Notes: generated by a model not told the origin, from the letters alone. Numbered from the stretch's first letter, positions 1 through 11,432 are shown. The stretch is DNA of 64,000 bases from Megalopta genalis (GCF_051020955.1 NC_135018.1:4440814-4504813), one strand, 5' to 3'. A program made the numbers and translations.

Positions 1-330
1 AAAGGCTCGTCCGGTGGGGATGAGAGATCGACGGAGCAGAGAAGGAGGAGGCGTTTGCAAAGACGAAGAGAGGGCTCGAGAAAAGGGAAGCAAGACAGAG
101 GGGCAAGGGACGCTGGATAAGGGGAAGGGCAACGCGGGAGGAAGAGCGCAGGGCCGTACACCGAATTTTGCGAACCATCGTCTTTCACCCTTTTCCCACT
201 CTCGAGCAAACTATCGGAAATATTTACTGTAATTCGGAATATGCAAAGTATCGTGAACGGTAAAACGTGAATTTCGAAAGTACAATATACATGTGAAGAA
301 TCTGTGTATTACTTTCGCACAGTGTTGGAT
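1..330. other. Window edge, unassigned purine-rich DNA
   Basis: The first ~160 bases are purine-rich and moderately GC-rich, then composition becomes AT-rich. An open frame of 72 codons begins at 14 but is Arg/Gly/Lys-rich, has no recognisable domain and follows the purine skew. No gene is supported. Confidence 0.4.
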
Positions 331-900
331 ATTATTCGAATTGTTTCGTATCAATATTTCTGTAAAATAATTATAATAATAATAATATTTTATTCGAATA
401 ACGATTAATTCGCAACAAATAATTTTATCTATTTATTCAAATCATTCTTCAGAATTCGAAAATCATTCGAATGATAGTTCCGATAATTGTTGACCGTTTC
501 TTTACGTAATTTTTTAGGCATATAACATGTGTTGTGTAAATATAAATCCTGAAATGTACAATAATTTTCTTTGCTGCCGATGAAAGATTATCTAGTTATA
601 ATAGTAAGAATATAATAATAGTTACAATAATAGAAAAGCATTGCAAAAGCCAATATATTCTATAATTTTTATTCAAATCAATTACTTTCCAAATTAATTC
701 CTGTATAAATAAATTTTTTTTTTATATATTCCAATAACAAAAATAACTTCTTATTCAGAGGAATTTTTATTCGAATTAAATCTTATTTGGTTAAATTGTT
801 ATCTAAATAAATTTTTATTCGATTGGATATTTATTCGATAATATCTAATAAAATTTGATTCGTTAATAATTACACATTTATTTATGTAATTATTATATAA
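331..900. repeat. AT-rich block with dispersed TTATTCGAA motifs
   Basis: A motif of the form TTATTCGAA, often extending into the palindrome TTATTCGAATAA, recurs roughly ten times in this block (for example near 332, 391, 437, 454, 768, 817 and 830), separated by AT-rich sequence of variable length. It looks like a degenerate dispersed repeat or decayed low-complexity DNA and not a phased tandem array. No coding potential is seen. Confidence 0.5.
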
Positions 901-3297
901 CAACTTTATTTATCTATTGCATAAGATTAGAAATATTTTATAGACGCGTATCGTAATATTAAGTAAGCAAAGCTTTTCGACCAGAATGAACGAATTGTAT
1001 CAGTACTTTGATTACCTTAGTATGGATTCCAAAGCAATCATTACTTCCGAGTATTTAAGAATACAGAATTAACACCATGACACGAGGCTCTCTCGATCTT
1101 TTACAACATTTTCATTTTAGCTAGAAATGTTCAATAGTACAGAAACATTGTACGTGTATACAAAGAATAATCAAAGAAGAAGAGGAATCACACGTGTGAC
1201 GTGAAAAGGCAACGCATACTCCTTAAACATAGAAAGAAGAAGGACCATCAGAGAGATAGAGGAAGTATGGATGAACAAAAAAAGCAGATCACTGATGCAT
1301 TGAAAATAAATTCGTTCGGAACGCTCGCAACATCAAATAATCGACGTTTCGGTAACTAATTTTATTCTCTATGTGACCAAAATTGCAGAACGAAGAGTTA
1401 ATTGTTCCATAGACGGTAATTCTGATAAATCAAGATTCGACTTATAGTTCGTTCGTGTATTCACATCCATAGGATCCTCGACTGTATAAGAGACACCATA
1501 GTGGTACTCGAGTACAAATAATCACCCGCGATTAAAGAGTCAAGTTTCCTTAGCCGATTTAAAATCTTCAGCATCTAGAACTTCGTTTTTCTGAAGAATG
1601 AGACCGCGGTCCAAGGTTGGCGTATCGAACGTACGCAATTTTTTGTTTCAGAGGGTTAATTTTCGTCGACTGTGCACTGGAAGGGATAATGCGGTTTCGT
1701 CTACCAGTCTCATGAAATCGAAACGGGCGATCGTTCCTAGAACTTGAACTTCCTGTTCGACCGGCTGACTGAAGACAACGGTTAGCATCATTGGTGTTCT
1801 CCTCGACGATCATGGTCGTTCGCGAACGCGTTTCGATTTAAGAGAAATGATTTTTATTTCGTGAATTGGTATTTTAGTGTTCGCAATTGACCGCAATGGG
1901 TCCGAGAAGACTGAAGAAGAGATACCACGAAAATCATATTGGGTTAAAGTATCAAACAGTTCCACGAATCAATCATTCGCGTCCAACTTTCTGTTTTATC
2001 CACAGCTCCAGTTTCGTCGGTGAAATCATTGCGGAAGTAGCGGTACATGATATTAAGAAACAGACATATTTTCAAATGCAAACAGGCATATTTTATTCGA
2101 ATAACGAATAACGAAGAAAATTTGATTCGAAGAATTTATTCGAGAGATTAGTCGAAACAAATTTTATTCGAAATGTTGTTTGTTGCGTGGTTGGAGCAAG
2201 TGAAACACCTTCGTATTTCTCATCAGCCACATTAGCTAGAGCTAGTGCTAAAAAAGGAAAATTAGCGAGTTCTGAGGATCATTTGGTCATCTATTTGAAG
2301 AAAAGAATCTGAAGTGGAAACAAAAGAAAACGAACACATTGGTACAATAGATCCTGACAGGATTTTTCTCCTTTCACTTTTACCAGATTTTTCAGACATT
2401 CCACCATCGCGAAAAAGCTAGCGTTGAAATTGCCAGAATTGATGGCATTACAAATGGTTTATATCTTGTACATTATGACCCCTATTCTACTCCGACATCA
2501 CCTGTCCAATATCTTTCATATAATGATTCTTATTCCCAGGGTAATCACGTTTGTCCATTACCTCTTCATATAAGATAGAATCCGAATTTTCCTCCTACAG
2601 CCTCACCTTCAAATACTATACGCAATTCCCAGTTGTACAATTTTCAATTTATTTTTTTAATAAATTAATTTTAACATTTTTATAATATTGTTCTTTTCTG
2701 TTTTATTCAATAAAAAGATGGACACACATCTGAACGTATTGCCTTCGATATATCATGCGTTACCTCAATGTTAATTATAATCTCCCCATTGACGATATAC
2801 TTGCTGGCATAAGTATGTCATGTTTCATTATACAATCGCGTATATTTGCAAAGAGTCCCTCAAACGAATCAGCAAACAATAGAAAATACTTGAAAACCTT
2901 GCGAGAATCGCCTCGAAGTTCATTACACGATATAGGCCCAATAATTTCTGTTCAATTTTCGTTTCGTATTATCCTTTTTCTGTAAAAACCAAGCGGACAC
3001 AATTTCAATCTCATCCATTTTTCGAGGAGAAAACACGTGCTCCACAAGACAAGAATGTACCAACAACTAACTGAAACACGATGGACGCCTAGCTTCGAAA
3101 TTCTTCCGAGGATCATCCAACCAACATTTACGTAAATTAACCCGTTTCACTCGAAGCCATTCCAACTTTAACTCCAAAATAGTTTTTCTGATTTATAGTA
3201 TCTCCATTTTATATGATTTACTGCATTCTATACATAATAACGCTCGTGTACAAACTCTCATATACTCACTCAAACTCATGTAACGATATTTTAAATA
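901..3297. other. Unassigned AT-rich intergenic or intronic DNA
   Basis: All open frames here are under about 80 codons and none resembles a known family. Apart from the TTCGAA cluster at 2091-2175 I see no structured feature. Confidence 0.4.
2091..2175. repeat. Second cluster of TTATTCGAA motifs
   Basis: Four to five copies of the motif seen at 331-900 recur within 85 bases (near 2093, 2127, 2138 and 2162). The two clusters therefore share a repeat vocabulary separated by about 1.2 kb. Confidence 0.45.
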
Positions 3298-3846
3298 TCA
3301 ACACATTAAAGGCGGGAGTCGTAGTACTACGATTTATCTCGACTTCTCATAAATATGTACTTTAAAACATTTTTTGTAATTAGTGTTTAGTTCTTTTCTA
3401 ATATTTCTTTTAGTTTTAAGAGTTTAAATAAACTTTTTTAGGTCTAAATTTTTGTATGATTACACAAAATATCGCCCGCTCTAGGACGAAAAACGAGGCG
3501 GGGCGGTCGCCGCGTTACCTAGCATACTTTCGTCAAGATCCCCCGCCTTTAACCCGAGAAAGATAACCTACGTCGCAGAGGCGCCTGCGAAGACTGTTGA
3601 TTTTTGTTAATTTTTCACAGAGGTCTAGTGATTTAAGTTTAAAATTACTTAAAATATAAAAAAATATAATATAAATGCATTTTATTTTTACAATAATGCC
3701 AAACCTTTAAAATGACTAGATTAACTTAAATAAATATCCATTGTTAGTATAAAATTGACGCCTTAGAAAAGCATGCGCCTCTGAAGCGTATGGTTATCTT
3801 TTACGTACGTTGTCATATGGTTATCTTTCTAGGGTTAATGTGTGAA
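3298..3846. mobile_element. TTAA-type MITE, family A copy 1, interrupted by a nested piggyBac MITE
   Basis: A non-autonomous element with terminal inverted repeats reading AACACATTAAAGGCGGG on the left and the complement on the right. Just inside the left TIR is the perfect palindrome CGTAGTACTACG. The element is split at an internal TTAA by the piggyBac-type element at 3549-3838. Subtracting the nested insert and one duplicated TTAA gives 263 bp, exactly the length of the uninterrupted copy at 30090-30352. The outermost tetranucleotides are TCAA on the left and TGAA on the right, so the TTAA target site is partly eroded. No coding sequence is present; transposition would have needed a transposase supplied in trans. 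Confidence 0.85.
3549..3838 (+). mobile_element. piggyBac-type MITE, family B copy 1, nested with TTAA target duplication
   Basis: A 290-bp element bounded by TTAA at both ends. The left end reads TTAACCCGAGAAAGATAACC; the reverse complement of the right end reads TTAACCCTAGAAAGATAACC. The right end also holds ACGTACGT and a second AAAGATAACCAT, and AAAATTGACGC occurs further inside. From known family biology, the Trichoplusia ni piggyBac ends begin CCCTAGAAAGATA and its 3' end has the same ordered modules, so this is a close relative of canonical piggyBac with the transposase deleted. It interrupts family A and the flanks rejoin exactly at TTAA. The copy at 46440-46729 has the same length and differs at only four positions by eye. 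Confidence 0.9.
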
Positions 3847-4740
3847 CAAATAAAATAAACTACGTATTATATTTTGGAATGTGATACAATAACCTTTTAG
3901 AGGTGACCGACGGTCACCACTCGACTCCCAAAATTGATGTTTACATGGCGCTTTTCGTGGATTCGGCAATTTCAAGCCCGCCGTCTTAGGACTCCCTGGA
4001 ACAGCGAAAAGAACGCGAGACGTACAGGTGTCCCCCCGGTTGGCTGAAGGGCGGCTCGCGAACAAGATGGCGCGACAGTCACAATCGAAATCGAACTAAT
4101 TTCATAATCCCCGGCTCTCCCTGCAGTCCTCGACTCCAATTACGGTCTCTCCCCTGGCTTCGCCGGGCGTTCCCAAGATCCGAAAAAAATCTCGAAGTGG
4201 AGGGAGCTTATCAAGCTCTCCCTATTCTCAGGCGGAGGAGCCATAGAGTGCGGCTGCTGCTTTAGAGCGTGCAGAAAAGAGGATGGCGAGAAGCACGCTG
4301 CCTCCGCCTGGAGCGGCGCACGAGTGTGCAAGAAAGAGGACAAAGAGAACGTGGCGAGGAGGGAGAGCGGAGTAGTTGTAGAAAAGGCTGATAGATCATG
4401 TCGCGAGGGTTGGCGGAGGGCGTCCGGCAACTGCGTCGGTAACGAGGAACGGCAGCGACGTCGGCGGCAGTAGAAGCGACACTCGCTACGTGTGCACACA
4501 CACGCACACACCATGGACCCTGCTCCGTCCGTTCCGGTATATTCTCCTTTTTCGTCCCCTTCTTTCGCTCGTCGAGCATCTTCCGCGCGGTCTAGCCATA
4601 TTTCTTCGTACGTTACCATTTATCTCGTTTCGTTCGTACGCTCTGTTCGCGAAATCAGTTCGTCTCTCTTTTTCGCGCATGGCCCGCCGGCTCCGACTCG
4701 TCCCGCTCGCTTGCTCCTCTCCGGAAGCCTCTCTCCGCCG

Positions 4741-4784
<44 letters not shown>

Positions 4785-5705
4785 CTTCCTTCTCCTTGCT
4801 TTTCTCTCTCTCCTCTCTCGCTCTCTCTTTTTTCTCTATGCTCTATGCCCGTCTCGCGCCCTATCTTGCTCTCGCTCGCTTGGGCGCGCGGGACCGGCCG
4901 ATACTCTACCCGTTTACAATGTTGCCGCGTCTGGACACGCGGCACCGTCGCGAACCCAGGGGCGTATGCAGCCCGTTAGAGCCACTTCACGGATTCGTCG
5001 CGTGCTTCACGATTTGTAACGCCTGCGCTCGCGCGGCTAATTGAATCGCTCCGCCGGCAGAGCGAGAGAGAAAGAGAGAGGGAGCCGGAGAGGCAGGCAG
5101 AGAGACCGAGGCGAGTTTCTTCCGTGAAGTCTCGACCGCTCCGTACACGGACCGGTCTCTTGTTCCGACGCGACGTGTCGTCTTGGATGGATCGTTGGAA
5201 TCGGCTTGGTGCGATACTATCGCGAGATCTGTACCGGTCTCGTATGATTAAAATTAGTAAACGAGGGAGGAGCGCAGGCTGGAAGTCTTATTATTTCACG
5301 CCTGGACGATCGATCGGATGGGTTCATGATTTACTTAATACGCTTCGTATACTGATACGATCGTTTGAGTGACACGGGAAACTTTTTATTTCGATCGTTA
5401 ATTCGGAATGAACGAACGGTTTTGACGGTTTCATCGTTGATGCGGCTGGATTTTAGAACTTTACCGAGATCATCGATATTCTTACTGGGGATGCAATGCG
5501 AATAGATAATAACTTGATCCAGCTACTAGAAAGCTAAAATTTAGTTCGAACGTATTGCTGCTCTGGGTCTAGTTCGACTCAGATTTGGTCATCCAATGAT
5601 TCAAACTGGAGATCACGATTCAAACCAATATAAACTACATTATAAGCAATATTCCATTTTGAATGTATCATTACGTTCGACCGAGGATCATTCGATAGGA
5701 CTCGT
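3847..5705. other. CpG-rich block without a supported gene
   Basis: From about 3900 to 5300 the DNA is much richer in CpG than its surroundings and carries a (TC)n tract plus purine-rich stretches near 5060-5110. Open frames of 100-184 codons exist on both strands, but they overlap each other, traverse the microsatellite and show no domain. The block could be a promoter or 5' UTR region of an unseen gene; the sequence alone does not show a transcript. Confidence 0.35.
4745..4779. repeat. (TC)n microsatellite
   Basis: Uninterrupted TC dinucleotides for about 35 bases, followed by imperfect pyrimidine tracts to about 4835. They create the Ser/Leu-rich and Arg/Glu-rich spurious frames here. Confidence 0.95.
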
Positions 5706-6033
5706 TTAACCCCTTAATGCACAATTTAAAAAAAAAAACCGACCAAAAAAAGTCAATTTTTTTTATCTAAGAAAATACATATTTGGACCTTAATTTCAAT
5801 AAATATGTAAAAAAATGCAAAAATTACTAAAAATTCAATAAAAATAGTGGATAAATAATTATAGTGAATATTGAATCGCATTGCAGATCGAATTTTGTAC
5901 CCATCGTACTGTTTTTCAATTAATATAGGTAACATGACATAAGTTGCGACGCCGACCGTATATATACGGGTCTGCACATTTTGGCCGGTTTTGCACGCCC
6001 GTGTTAATACGTTTCTGCGCGTTAAGGGGTTAA
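5706..6033. mobile_element. TTAA-type MITE, family C (328 bp)
   Basis: The left end reads TTAACCCCTTAATGCACA and the right end is its near complement, TGCGCGTTAAGGGGTTAA, both at TTAA. Internal to the right TIR is the palindrome CCGTATATATACGG near 5957. The larger element at 30627-31185 has matching TIRs and a similar subterminal stretch (GGCCAAAAAAAATCAATTTT-like), so both belong to one family. No transposase remnant is evident here. It is an internally deleted, non-autonomous piggyBac-like copy by TTAA specificity. Confidence 0.8.
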
Positions 6034-6179
6034 TGACCATACCGTCATTGATGCTTCCCTTTCCGGAGAGATTTGTTTTGTTCTGGACCTCCAAAAATAT
6101 AAGAGGCGTAGAATGACTAGGAAAAATCGGGGAAACCTTCGATCTTCCCTTTTCCTAGGTGGATCTAGCAGCTCCGTAT

Positions 6180-6499
6180 TTAACACGTTGAATGCCACGG
6201 GGGTCACCGGTGACCGGCACTTAACTTGGCGGTGACGCCATGGGGGCCACCGGTGACCGGCGCGCCCAAATTGATAGGAATATACATAATGTAAAACAAA
6301 TGTCAATATCTAAAATTTTGTATTATTACCATCGTCGATTCAAACAGTGACCCTTGTCGCAATTAGCATGTCAAACATGATTATACACTGTAACTTATCT
6401 ATTGCAAATATTTCAACATTATATGTGTCACATAAAAGTAAATTCATCGTGGCGCCACGGACAATTTCTGTAAAACCGGCGTGGCATTCAACGTGTTGA
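6180..6499. mobile_element. TTAA-type MITE, family D member (~320 bp)
   Basis: TIRs are TTAACACGTTGAATGCCACG on the left and the complement CGTGGCATTCAACGTGTT on the right; the right terminal TTAA has become TTGAA. Two palindromic blocks, GGTCACCGGTGACC near 6203 and a related GGCCACCGGTGACC near 6246, sit just inside the left TIR as a direct duplication. TIR wording is shared with elements at 22559, 24918 and 55802. There is no coding remnant. Confidence 0.8.
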
Positions 6500-8289
6500 A
6501 CTACTAAATCTGCCAATAATCTAATACTCTCATCACCGAACTAATTGCTCGCATGCATCAGCGCGTGAAGATCGTATGGAACGCTGAACGTTTCTCCGTC
6601 TACCTAATCCAAAGAAAACGAAGAATCTGTCGCCTGACGAACGTCGTTCCGCTAATTGAATTATCCAAATATCCAATAAGGTTGACATTAAAAAATCTAG
6701 TAACGCCTACGGTGTCTCGGAACGTTATCATCGGATACACGCGTCCGAGTTCTTTTGATGTTACAATCCTTTGTGCGAGCGGTCCAGCAGCGTATGATCG
6801 TTTTCCGAGGCGGAACTGGCCGGTCTCGTGGGCGAGTGAGTAACGGTTAAAGTTCATTTACATTTTCTGGCGAAAATGCGCCGGTCTTGACAGGGTCGCG
6901 AGACCGAGCCAGTAGGAAGAGAAACGGAACGAAGGACAACAGTAGTTGGCAGCGTGCACATCGAACGTTTCTGGAGCGTCAGATGCTGCGTGGCCGGCCT
7001 CTACGTGGGCGTCGCCACTTCGTAACAGTTTATCGGAACACGAAACCACGTTACTCGACTCGATAAATAAATCCAAGGTTTATTTGGCCGCGTCGATAAA
7101 GCGGCTCGAAAACGCGACCGACTGGCGCACCTTGCATCGTTGCGACGTCTATTTGCCGTTGCGCTCAGGAAACAATGGACAACCGATGTAACAACGAATG
7201 TTGGGCAAACGACGCTCGTATACATTGTCCTGTTACGTTACCAATAAACGACACATCCGAATGACGGCGGAACGTCCGTCGCCGATACATCGAGGACAGC
7301 GATCTAACTTTCATCGACCGATGTCGCGCCGTTTGACGGAAAGCCACGTGAAGGCGCACTTTCTGTGAGTGGTGATATTTTTTGTACACAATACCTAGCA
7401 ATTACCTAGCATATAATAAGTTAAAATGGTTTCGTTAGCTGTAAGCATGAAAAGTAAATCTACAAGAGTGCAGATCATTGAGCAAATTCAGATAATTAAA
7501 GGCCATTAGAATCGGGATAGGTCTTTAACGCTAAACATAAAGTCCTAAACATGACTGTAGCGTGGGAATTTTTATTATAATGTAAGGTTGGATTAAAGAA
7601 CTTGTTCAATCTCTTCCTTCGAAAGGGACTTTACGATTTCAACAACCTTGAAATGCAGAATACGAAACTGGTCATTTTGACCGGCACGGTAGATTTACTG
7701 TTAACGACGTTTTACTGTACCAATGATTAAAAGCTCGGTAAGGTCGTATTCGACATATACAATCTATAAATAAATTATATACTAATATAATTAGCAAACA
7801 ACGGATGTTATACATTTTTGATAAAAACGGAAGAAATGAAAACATAATTGTAAAAAGATTGTAATTAAAATCGTCGAAACAAGAAATACATTTTCATCTT
7901 ACTTCTATTGTTTACTATCGACTCGGAAATATTTGATTTTGCTTAAAAATCCGTAGTCCACTAATTAGTTATTAGATTCTCACCGCTTTTTAGTCTCTTT
8001 ACTAGAATTTCAAGACAATTTCCTTTGCTTCCTTACGCAGGTTCCATTGAAAGAAGCAAGTTCTCTTTGAAATCAGGTTCCTTTTTGAAATCAGCTGTTC
8101 GATATCAGCAATCTTGAGCCTAATAGCGAACGATCTAGAGCAGGAAAATGGATCCAGGGGCTGAAGTGTTCCGAAACCCCTGCAGCGACTAGGAAAATCT
8201 CGGCTATCCTTAGAAACGATCGGGAAGTGTCCCGGAGTTTCTCGGCGGTACTTTTGCAGCTGTAGCGAGCTCGAAGCGAGTAATCGCAC
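6500..8289. other. Unassigned DNA
   Basis: Moderately AT-rich sequence with overlapping short open frames on both strands (60-96 codons), none with recognisable domains. I see no repeat boundary or RNA gene. Confidence 0.35.
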
Positions 8290-9180
8290 GGGGATTTCGA
8301 CGCAACGGTACGGTGGATCGTTTACGTGGGCGGTTCTATTGGTAGCAGAGTGTTTCTTCTCTCGTAGGTTCGTCTCGGGACACGAGAGGAACGCGCATAT
8401 CGCATCGGCGGGCCGTAGAAATGAGTTGAATGCAAGCGCGCGCTCGCCTCGTGCCGGATACCCTCGCGGGACTCGAGGCTTGCCGGGGCAATGAAAGCGG
8501 AGCAGCTAAATGAGTGCTTTCCACGCTACTGGATGATGGATGAATGCCTACACGTTTGCCTCCGTCGCTAGATAAGGAGACGAATGATTGCTATACGCGG
8601 CTGGTTTGCTCTAAACGCGCGCCGGGGGAATTGCTGCCCTCTCGGCGCGCGCTCGTATCCGCTCGGCCGGCCGTTGCAGTTGCAGTCGCAGTTGCAGCTG
8701 CAGCCGGCTGGCTGGCTGGTTTGCTTGCTACGAGGACGTGCCATGCCGCGCGACAAACCAGACGACGACAACGACGACAACGCCGCCTGTTCTTCCTCCT
8801 GCCTCCGTGCGACCGATGTCTCCTAGCAGTGGTAGCCGGTGTCGTTGTTACCACTTATCGCAAAAACTGATCCGACGCGGCCCCGAGCCACGCGAGTTGG
8901 CCCGTGGAATATGTTAGCGGAGCCGTTTAAGGGATACCCGGCTGACCGCCTCGGGGACCAGAAATCCTCCGGCTCTCCAGACAATCTCGGGGTGAGGATT
9001 CTCGCGGGTGCCTTTGTCGGACATCGCCGGTCTCACGCGATTCAACTGCTGCGATCGTGTAGGGGTGCGAGGCTAAGCCAACCCTCGCGACTAAGCTGCT
9101 TTTTCGGTGTTTCGAAGACTTTTGTGGTGGCAAAGTTCGTCGGTTCGAGGTTAAATTGGAAGGCTAACTGAAAACAAACG
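8290..9180. other. CpG-rich block, possible promoter or 5' exon region
   Basis: GC and CpG content rise sharply relative to flanking AT-rich DNA. Several frames on both strands stay open for 80-110 codons, as expected from high GC, and are Ala/Arg/Gln-rich without domains. A hexanucleotide repeat lies within. The block resembles promoter-proximal DNA of insect genes but no start site or splice junction can be proven. Confidence 0.3.
8674..8722. repeat. GTTGCA/CAGTTG-type short tandem repeat
   Basis: The hexamer GTTGCA is repeated with single-base variants (GTCGCA, GCTGCA) for about 30 bases, then merges into repeated GGCT units. In translation it gives Val/Ala or Gln/Leu runs, explaining the open frames over it. 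Confidence 0.85.
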
Positions 9181-9381
9181 TGTGATCTCGCCAAGGTATT
9201 CTTTGAGTTACGCGATCCAGTATTATACAGCTGTACAACGTATTATACAGTATTAATCAACATTGAAATACGATTAACGCAGCAACATTATACAGGAATG
9301 GAACGCTGGGTTTTGATTAGAAATAGCTGTAATTAACGTACAGCACTCGAGGACAAATTTGGTGAATTTCTTGCAGCTAAC

Positions 9382-10346
9382 TTAAAATGCTTTCACACAC
9401 AAATTAACGTATAAAACTTATACACCAAAGACGGAATTTTCTTAAACATGAAGCTCTATATCGTTGCTTTGTATGATATTTTAGAAAACAATTTCCAACA
9501 CGCATCCTCGGCTTGTCGGGGCAAGTATCGCAATATGTGGTTTGGTGTCTTTCGCCAGGTCTATTTCGTTGACAGCAACCCTGACAATCCTTCCTAACTT
9601 CTGTTAGCATAACATGTAGCTTCCCATTTAATCGGATTTCATCAAAACTGTAGGTTGAATTAGAAACTCGATGTCGTGTCTGAGAAAAATCTCCTCTCAA
9701 TTGGTCGACCAAAGTTTCTACATATTGCAGATGACTAAGCGGCCGTTCATTTCTCTGCTTCTTCACTGGTTTATAAAGGATATAAGAATTGATAGAACAG
9801 ATCTCCAGACTCTAGAAAGTAGCTTTCGCAGCATTCACTCTATATTACCCAGATTTTTCGTCTTTTTACACCTCTTGCTTCATCACCACTCTCCTCATCG
9901 CTGCTTTGTTTCTCTCTATCGTCAAGTGTTATTATACATAGACGTAATTTCGTTCTTCAACAACGAAAAACTTGAACTAATTTCATTACCACATTCCATG
10001 ATTACAGGGCTCAAAAACTGTGAGAATAATATTCCTATCGCCACGAGAGAGACTGTCGAGGTCGAACTAACGCCGAAGACGGAATCCGAACCGCGATCAC
10101 GGACTAATTTCAGATAAGTCTTAGAGTCATTTCAAAGGGTATCATTGGACACTTCATAAGATTATACACAAATAGCTTAGAGATACACCATATGAAGCGA
10201 TAGTACCAGACCATGCTTCGGGTCCCAAAGAAACCAAACCCAAATAAACATCGTCGCTGCTCGAGTCACCGAGTAAAGCCAAGTGGTGATCGAGAGTCAT
10301 CTTTCCAATAGTGACTGAGAGTCACCGCTCAAGTGCAAAGGATTAA
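9382..10346 (-). mobile_element. Internally deleted piggyBac-like element, family F
   Basis: The transposase remnant at 9404-9800 is flanked by candidate ends at TTAA: the left reads TTAAAATGCTTTCACAC and the right, reverse-complemented, reads TTAATCCTTTGCACTTGAG, sharing the CTTT-CAC core. The right subterminal region has imperfect repeats of GAGAGTCA/AGTGACTGAGAGTCAC. On the minus strand an acidic then basic stretch (DEESGDEARG followed by VKRRKIW) near 9855-9930 looks like the N-terminal part of a transposase, so the catalytic centre has been lost. The TIR match is weak, so boundaries are tentative. Confidence 0.55.
9404..9800 (-). pseudogene. piggyBac-like transposase C-terminal fragment
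   Basis: The minus-strand frame contains INSYILYK near 9774-9797, then RPLSHLQYVETLVDQLRGDF, then RLNGKLH, and ends with a cysteine-rich tail. The tail (9470-9544) contains TTYCDTCPDKPRM and NCFLKYH. This order, a helical segment followed by a CxxC...CF..YH zinc-binding domain, is characteristic of the C-terminus of piggyBac-family (DDE_Tnp_1_7) transposases. One expected ligand cysteine appears as arginine (PRMR instead of PxxC), and the catalytic aspartates lie upstream of what survives. The frame stays open to 9404, beyond the likely original stop. It cannot make an active transposase. Confidence 0.8.
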
Positions 10347-10825
10347 CATGCCCGTGTTATAATCCGTGCGATTATTTGTACACGGATACACGTACATCGC
10401 ATACACAGATAATACAAGAGTACGCGGGTGCACGTATTGTACATTGAAATATACAGTGGTTTACATGTTATAAATATCTACCGAATAATACATTTTTACG
10501 CAACTAATTTGTGACACGAAACGTCAATTGATTAGTTGCAAATTGTGAACAAACATAATCATTTCTATTAATATACCATAATCAATTAACTTTTTGTTTT
10601 GATGCAGAGAAACGCTGTGACAATATTTAGCCTCCAAAAAAGAGAGATCTTCAACTGTAAACTCGTGCGTCTCAGATTGTAATAAAAGTGCCAGTGAAAG
10701 CATGGCATTCTGAATCCTAAGTAAAACCTTTAACAGTTACTATAAAACCTATACTTAATGACTCAATGTAATGAAGATAGGTTAAATTACATCTACACAT
10801 AGCCACATAGAGGTGTCGTGTCGCC
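10347..10825. other. Unassigned AT-rich DNA
   Basis: No open frame above threshold, no repeat boundary and no RNA gene recognised. Confidence 0.4.
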
Positions 10826-11432
10826 CAGTGACTAGGTGGTTACATATACTCACTCATAAAATTGAGCGTACACCTTTTAAAATAATAATATAACCTTTTT
10901 AAAACTGGATTTTCAAACTGGACTTTTGGTGATAGAGGGACTAGTCTACTGGACGATGACTAAAATTTCTAATTTTGCTATTACTTGGGATAACAAAAAA
11001 GAAATAAAAGTTAACCCAGAGTCGAGCTATATAGGTATTGACAGATTTTTAAAACTGCAGAATTCTTCCAGTTTCTGGTGAAAATCGTGATAAAACTGCG
11101 ATTTTGCCATTTTTAATTCGTTGTAACTCAATACAATAACTTGATACAATTTTCTGCATGTATTTAAGTTATCGAGATCTACGAGAGGCATTCTTTAAAT
11201 TTCCGTTATAGGCTCAGATAAAAAAGTTAAAAAACGAGCGTTTATTCCTTTTTTTGTCATTCCAAGTAATAACAAAATTTTTAAAAAAGCACTTCGATAA
11301 TCGTCTAGTAGGCTAGTATCGCTATCATCTAAAAAACAAAAATTCAAGTAACTTAGTCCAGTTTTAAAAAAGTTATCGCATTTTGGAAAGTGTACGCGCA
11401 ATTTTGTGAATAACTGTACATATTTAGTGACT
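10826..11432. mobile_element. Long inverted-repeat (mariner-like) MITE, family M1
   Basis: Sequence at about 10826-11015 recurs in reverse complement at about 11245-11432. Shared landmarks are GCGTACAC near each tip, TTTTTAAAACTGGA, TAGTCTACTGGACGAT/TAGCCTACTAGACGAT and TTGCTATTACTTGGGATAACA. Arms are about 190 bp and diverged with small indels. Ends read CAGTGACTA on the left and AGTCACTAAA on the right arm. A half copy at 60975-61205 ends in a recognisable tip, GGAACCACTG then TA, which suggests a mariner/Tc1-type element with TA target sites. The short minus-strand frame at 11195-11401 lies in the right arm and is not considered a gene. Confidence 0.7.

Noticed and set aside
4490..5044. 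184-codon and 175-codon plus frames and the 159-codon minus frame nearby
   Set aside because: They overlap in different frames across one (TC)n tract and GC-rich DNA, the expected outcome of composition.
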